Part shown: piece by piece, positions 4,539 to 5,118 of the stretch | Position numbering within the stretch: the first letter of the stretch is position 1 | Layout of the letters: each line of letters opens with the position of its first letter | Source: Candidatus Nanohalarchaeota archaeon | GTDB lineage: Archaea; EX4484-52; B79-G9 | NCBI GenBank assembly: GCA_003660865.1 | Contig: QMVA01000126.1 | Location: forward strand, 1-5,118 | Direction of reading: 5' to 3' | DNA: 5,118 bases | Made by a program: the position numbers and the translations under genes | Notes under the pieces: generated by a model | The model's input: the letters and a program-made list of their open reading frames with translations, nothing else | Database searches by the model: none | What the model was told of the DNA's origin: nothing

Positions 4539-5036
4539 ACAAAGTACTGCAAAGGTGTGAATGTCTTCATAGAATCGGGAGTAGAGAATGTGGAAGCTGT
4601 GGTGGTTTAGTCTTTCAGCCAGATTGTTCTTTGATGGCTTGTAAGAAGTTAAACATAGATTGTCTTTGTCATCCATGCTTTGGAATATGTTTTCCAGGGT
4701 CGCAGGGTTTGAGTTGAGAACTCCCTGACCTATAAGTAAAATCAGGTTTCTGTCTGATCCTTTATTTTTTACATCTTTACAAACCTGTTTTAGATTTTCG
4801 CTTGTTTCTATGTCTGTGAGGTACCACAGAGGGTTGATTCCGGATAAATGATATCCATTCAGTGCTGCGGGGTTGATGAGCATCTGGCGGCTTATATCAA
4901 CGCCAGCGTATCGTGTGTTTTTCCCGGGTTTAAATGTTTCGAAAAGGTAGGGTATTTCTATGCCGTCGCCGGGACCAAGATGAACCAGATTTGTTGGTAC
5001 TTGGTTTAAATAGTGTGGTGTAGTAGCGAAAAACAT
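4524..5036 (-). CDS. Small SAM-dependent methyltransferase, possibly of the histidine methyltransferase (EgtD-like) type
   Basis: This 170-residue Rossmann protein has motif I LVHLGPGDG (17-25), an acidic residue after strand 2 in YAGVDIS (43-49, Asp47), and LILLIGQGVLNSNPATL (98-114). The last resembles the G-x-x-GN segment of the EgtD / Methyltransf_33 group. EgtD itself is about twice as long; the N-terminal substrate domain is missing and an in-frame TAG lies directly before the ATG. It may therefore be a compact relative or a shortened one. It overlaps the radical SAM gene downstream, so the two likely form an operon and act in one pathway. Substrate unknown. No membrane segment or signal peptide is visible. 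The methyltransferase fold is fairly sure; the EgtD relation is tentative. Confidence 0.75.
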   Translation of the reverse strand: MFFATTPHYLNQVPTNLVHLGPGDGIEIPYLFETFKPGKNTRYAGVDISRQMLINPAALNGYHLSGINPLWYLTDIETSENLKQVCKDVKNKGSDRNLILLIGQGVLNSNPATLENIFQSMDDKDNLCLTSYKPSKNNLAERLNHHSFHILYSRFYEDIHTFAVLCKKGG

Positions 5037-5064
5037 CTATAGTCGTTATGTTCTTACTAACACT
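5037..5064. promoter_or_regulatory. Very short divergent start region
   Basis: Only 28 bases separate the methyltransferase start from the plus-strand start at 5065, so promoters must overlap the neighbouring coding ends. The region begins CTATAGTCGTTA, which looks like an element end of the family above (element C has CTATAGTTGACGTCGTTA on the plus strand). The far side has ACTATG rather than ACTATA. No clear Shine-Dalgarno is present for either gene. Confidence 0.35.
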
Positions 5065-5118
5065 ATGGATACAAAAATGGAAATATTAGACATAGACCCG
5101 GAAAAAATTGACTGGTCT
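5065..5118 (+). CDS. N-terminus of an unidentified protein, perhaps Sua5-type threonylcarbamoyl-AMP synthase (partial)
   Basis: An open frame from ATG 5065 runs to the window end and reads MDTKMEILDIDPEKIDWS. The T-K-x-x-I-L-x-I-D-P-E pattern is like the first residues I recall for archaeal Sua5/YrdC proteins, which go on to G-G-L-V-A-F-P-T-E-T-V-Y-G. That diagnostic part lies outside the window. An alternative start is the ATG at 5077. The assignment is a guess; the presence of a gene is likely from the divergent layout and the codon pattern. Confidence 0.4.
   Translation, partial: MDTKMEILDIDPEKIDWS

Noticed and set aside
4037..4717. Plus-strand open frames opposite the methyltransferase and radical SAM genes
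   Set aside because: Low-complexity, Cys/Ser/Phe-rich translations with no recognisable motif; the minus-strand genes explain the openness.

Overview
The window looks archaeal. It carries a tyrosyl-tRNA synthetase of the archaeal/eukaryotic type (compact, no bacterial S4 domain, KMSKS-type signature) and an RtcA-type RNA 3'-phosphate cyclase. Upstream regions are very short, with TATA-like A/T boxes about 26-28 bases before starts, and one gene has a strong GGTGA-type ribosome binding site. The sequence alone does not fix the lineage. The TyrRS resembles the plant/protist branch more than the Methanocaldococcus-type enzyme, as far as I can recall those sequences.

Layout: 1-609 is non-coding and full of hairpins and small mobile elements: the right part of a TA-flanked miniature element (A), two related small hairpin repeats, and a second TA-flanked miniature element (D). 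Then come tyrS (minus, 610-1695), a 67-base divergent promoter region, and rtcA (plus, 1763-2785). A hairpin-rich spacer of 283 bases follows. From 3069 to 4518 on the minus strand lies a ThiH/HydG-family radical SAM gene in pieces. It overlaps an upstream Rossmann methyltransferase gene (4524-5036, minus) with which it would be co-transcribed. A divergent gene begins at 5065 and leaves the window; its first residues hint at a Sua5-type protein.

The main result is the state of the radical SAM gene. Two members of one miniature element family (C, 194 bp, and B, 100 bp) sit inside it, each bordered by a TA on both sides. Removing each element plus one TA, and nothing else, rejoins the reading frame. 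For element C this also corrects a frame difference between the two halves. The restored protein is about 383 codons, close to the size of ThiH as I remember it, and aligns with the ThiH/HydG layout from the CX3CX2C motif to the C-terminus. One in-frame TAG at 3573-3575 remains. The same family supplies element A at the left edge of the window.

Comparing copies A, B and C shows terminal and internal hairpins whose stems differ in sequence but keep pairing through compensatory changes. This suggests the folded form matters. The simplest reading is a non-autonomous family mobilised by a Tc1/mariner/IS630-type transposase, with the radical SAM gene now a pseudogene. The alternative, that the insertions are removed from DNA or RNA or skipped in translation, can be tested directly.
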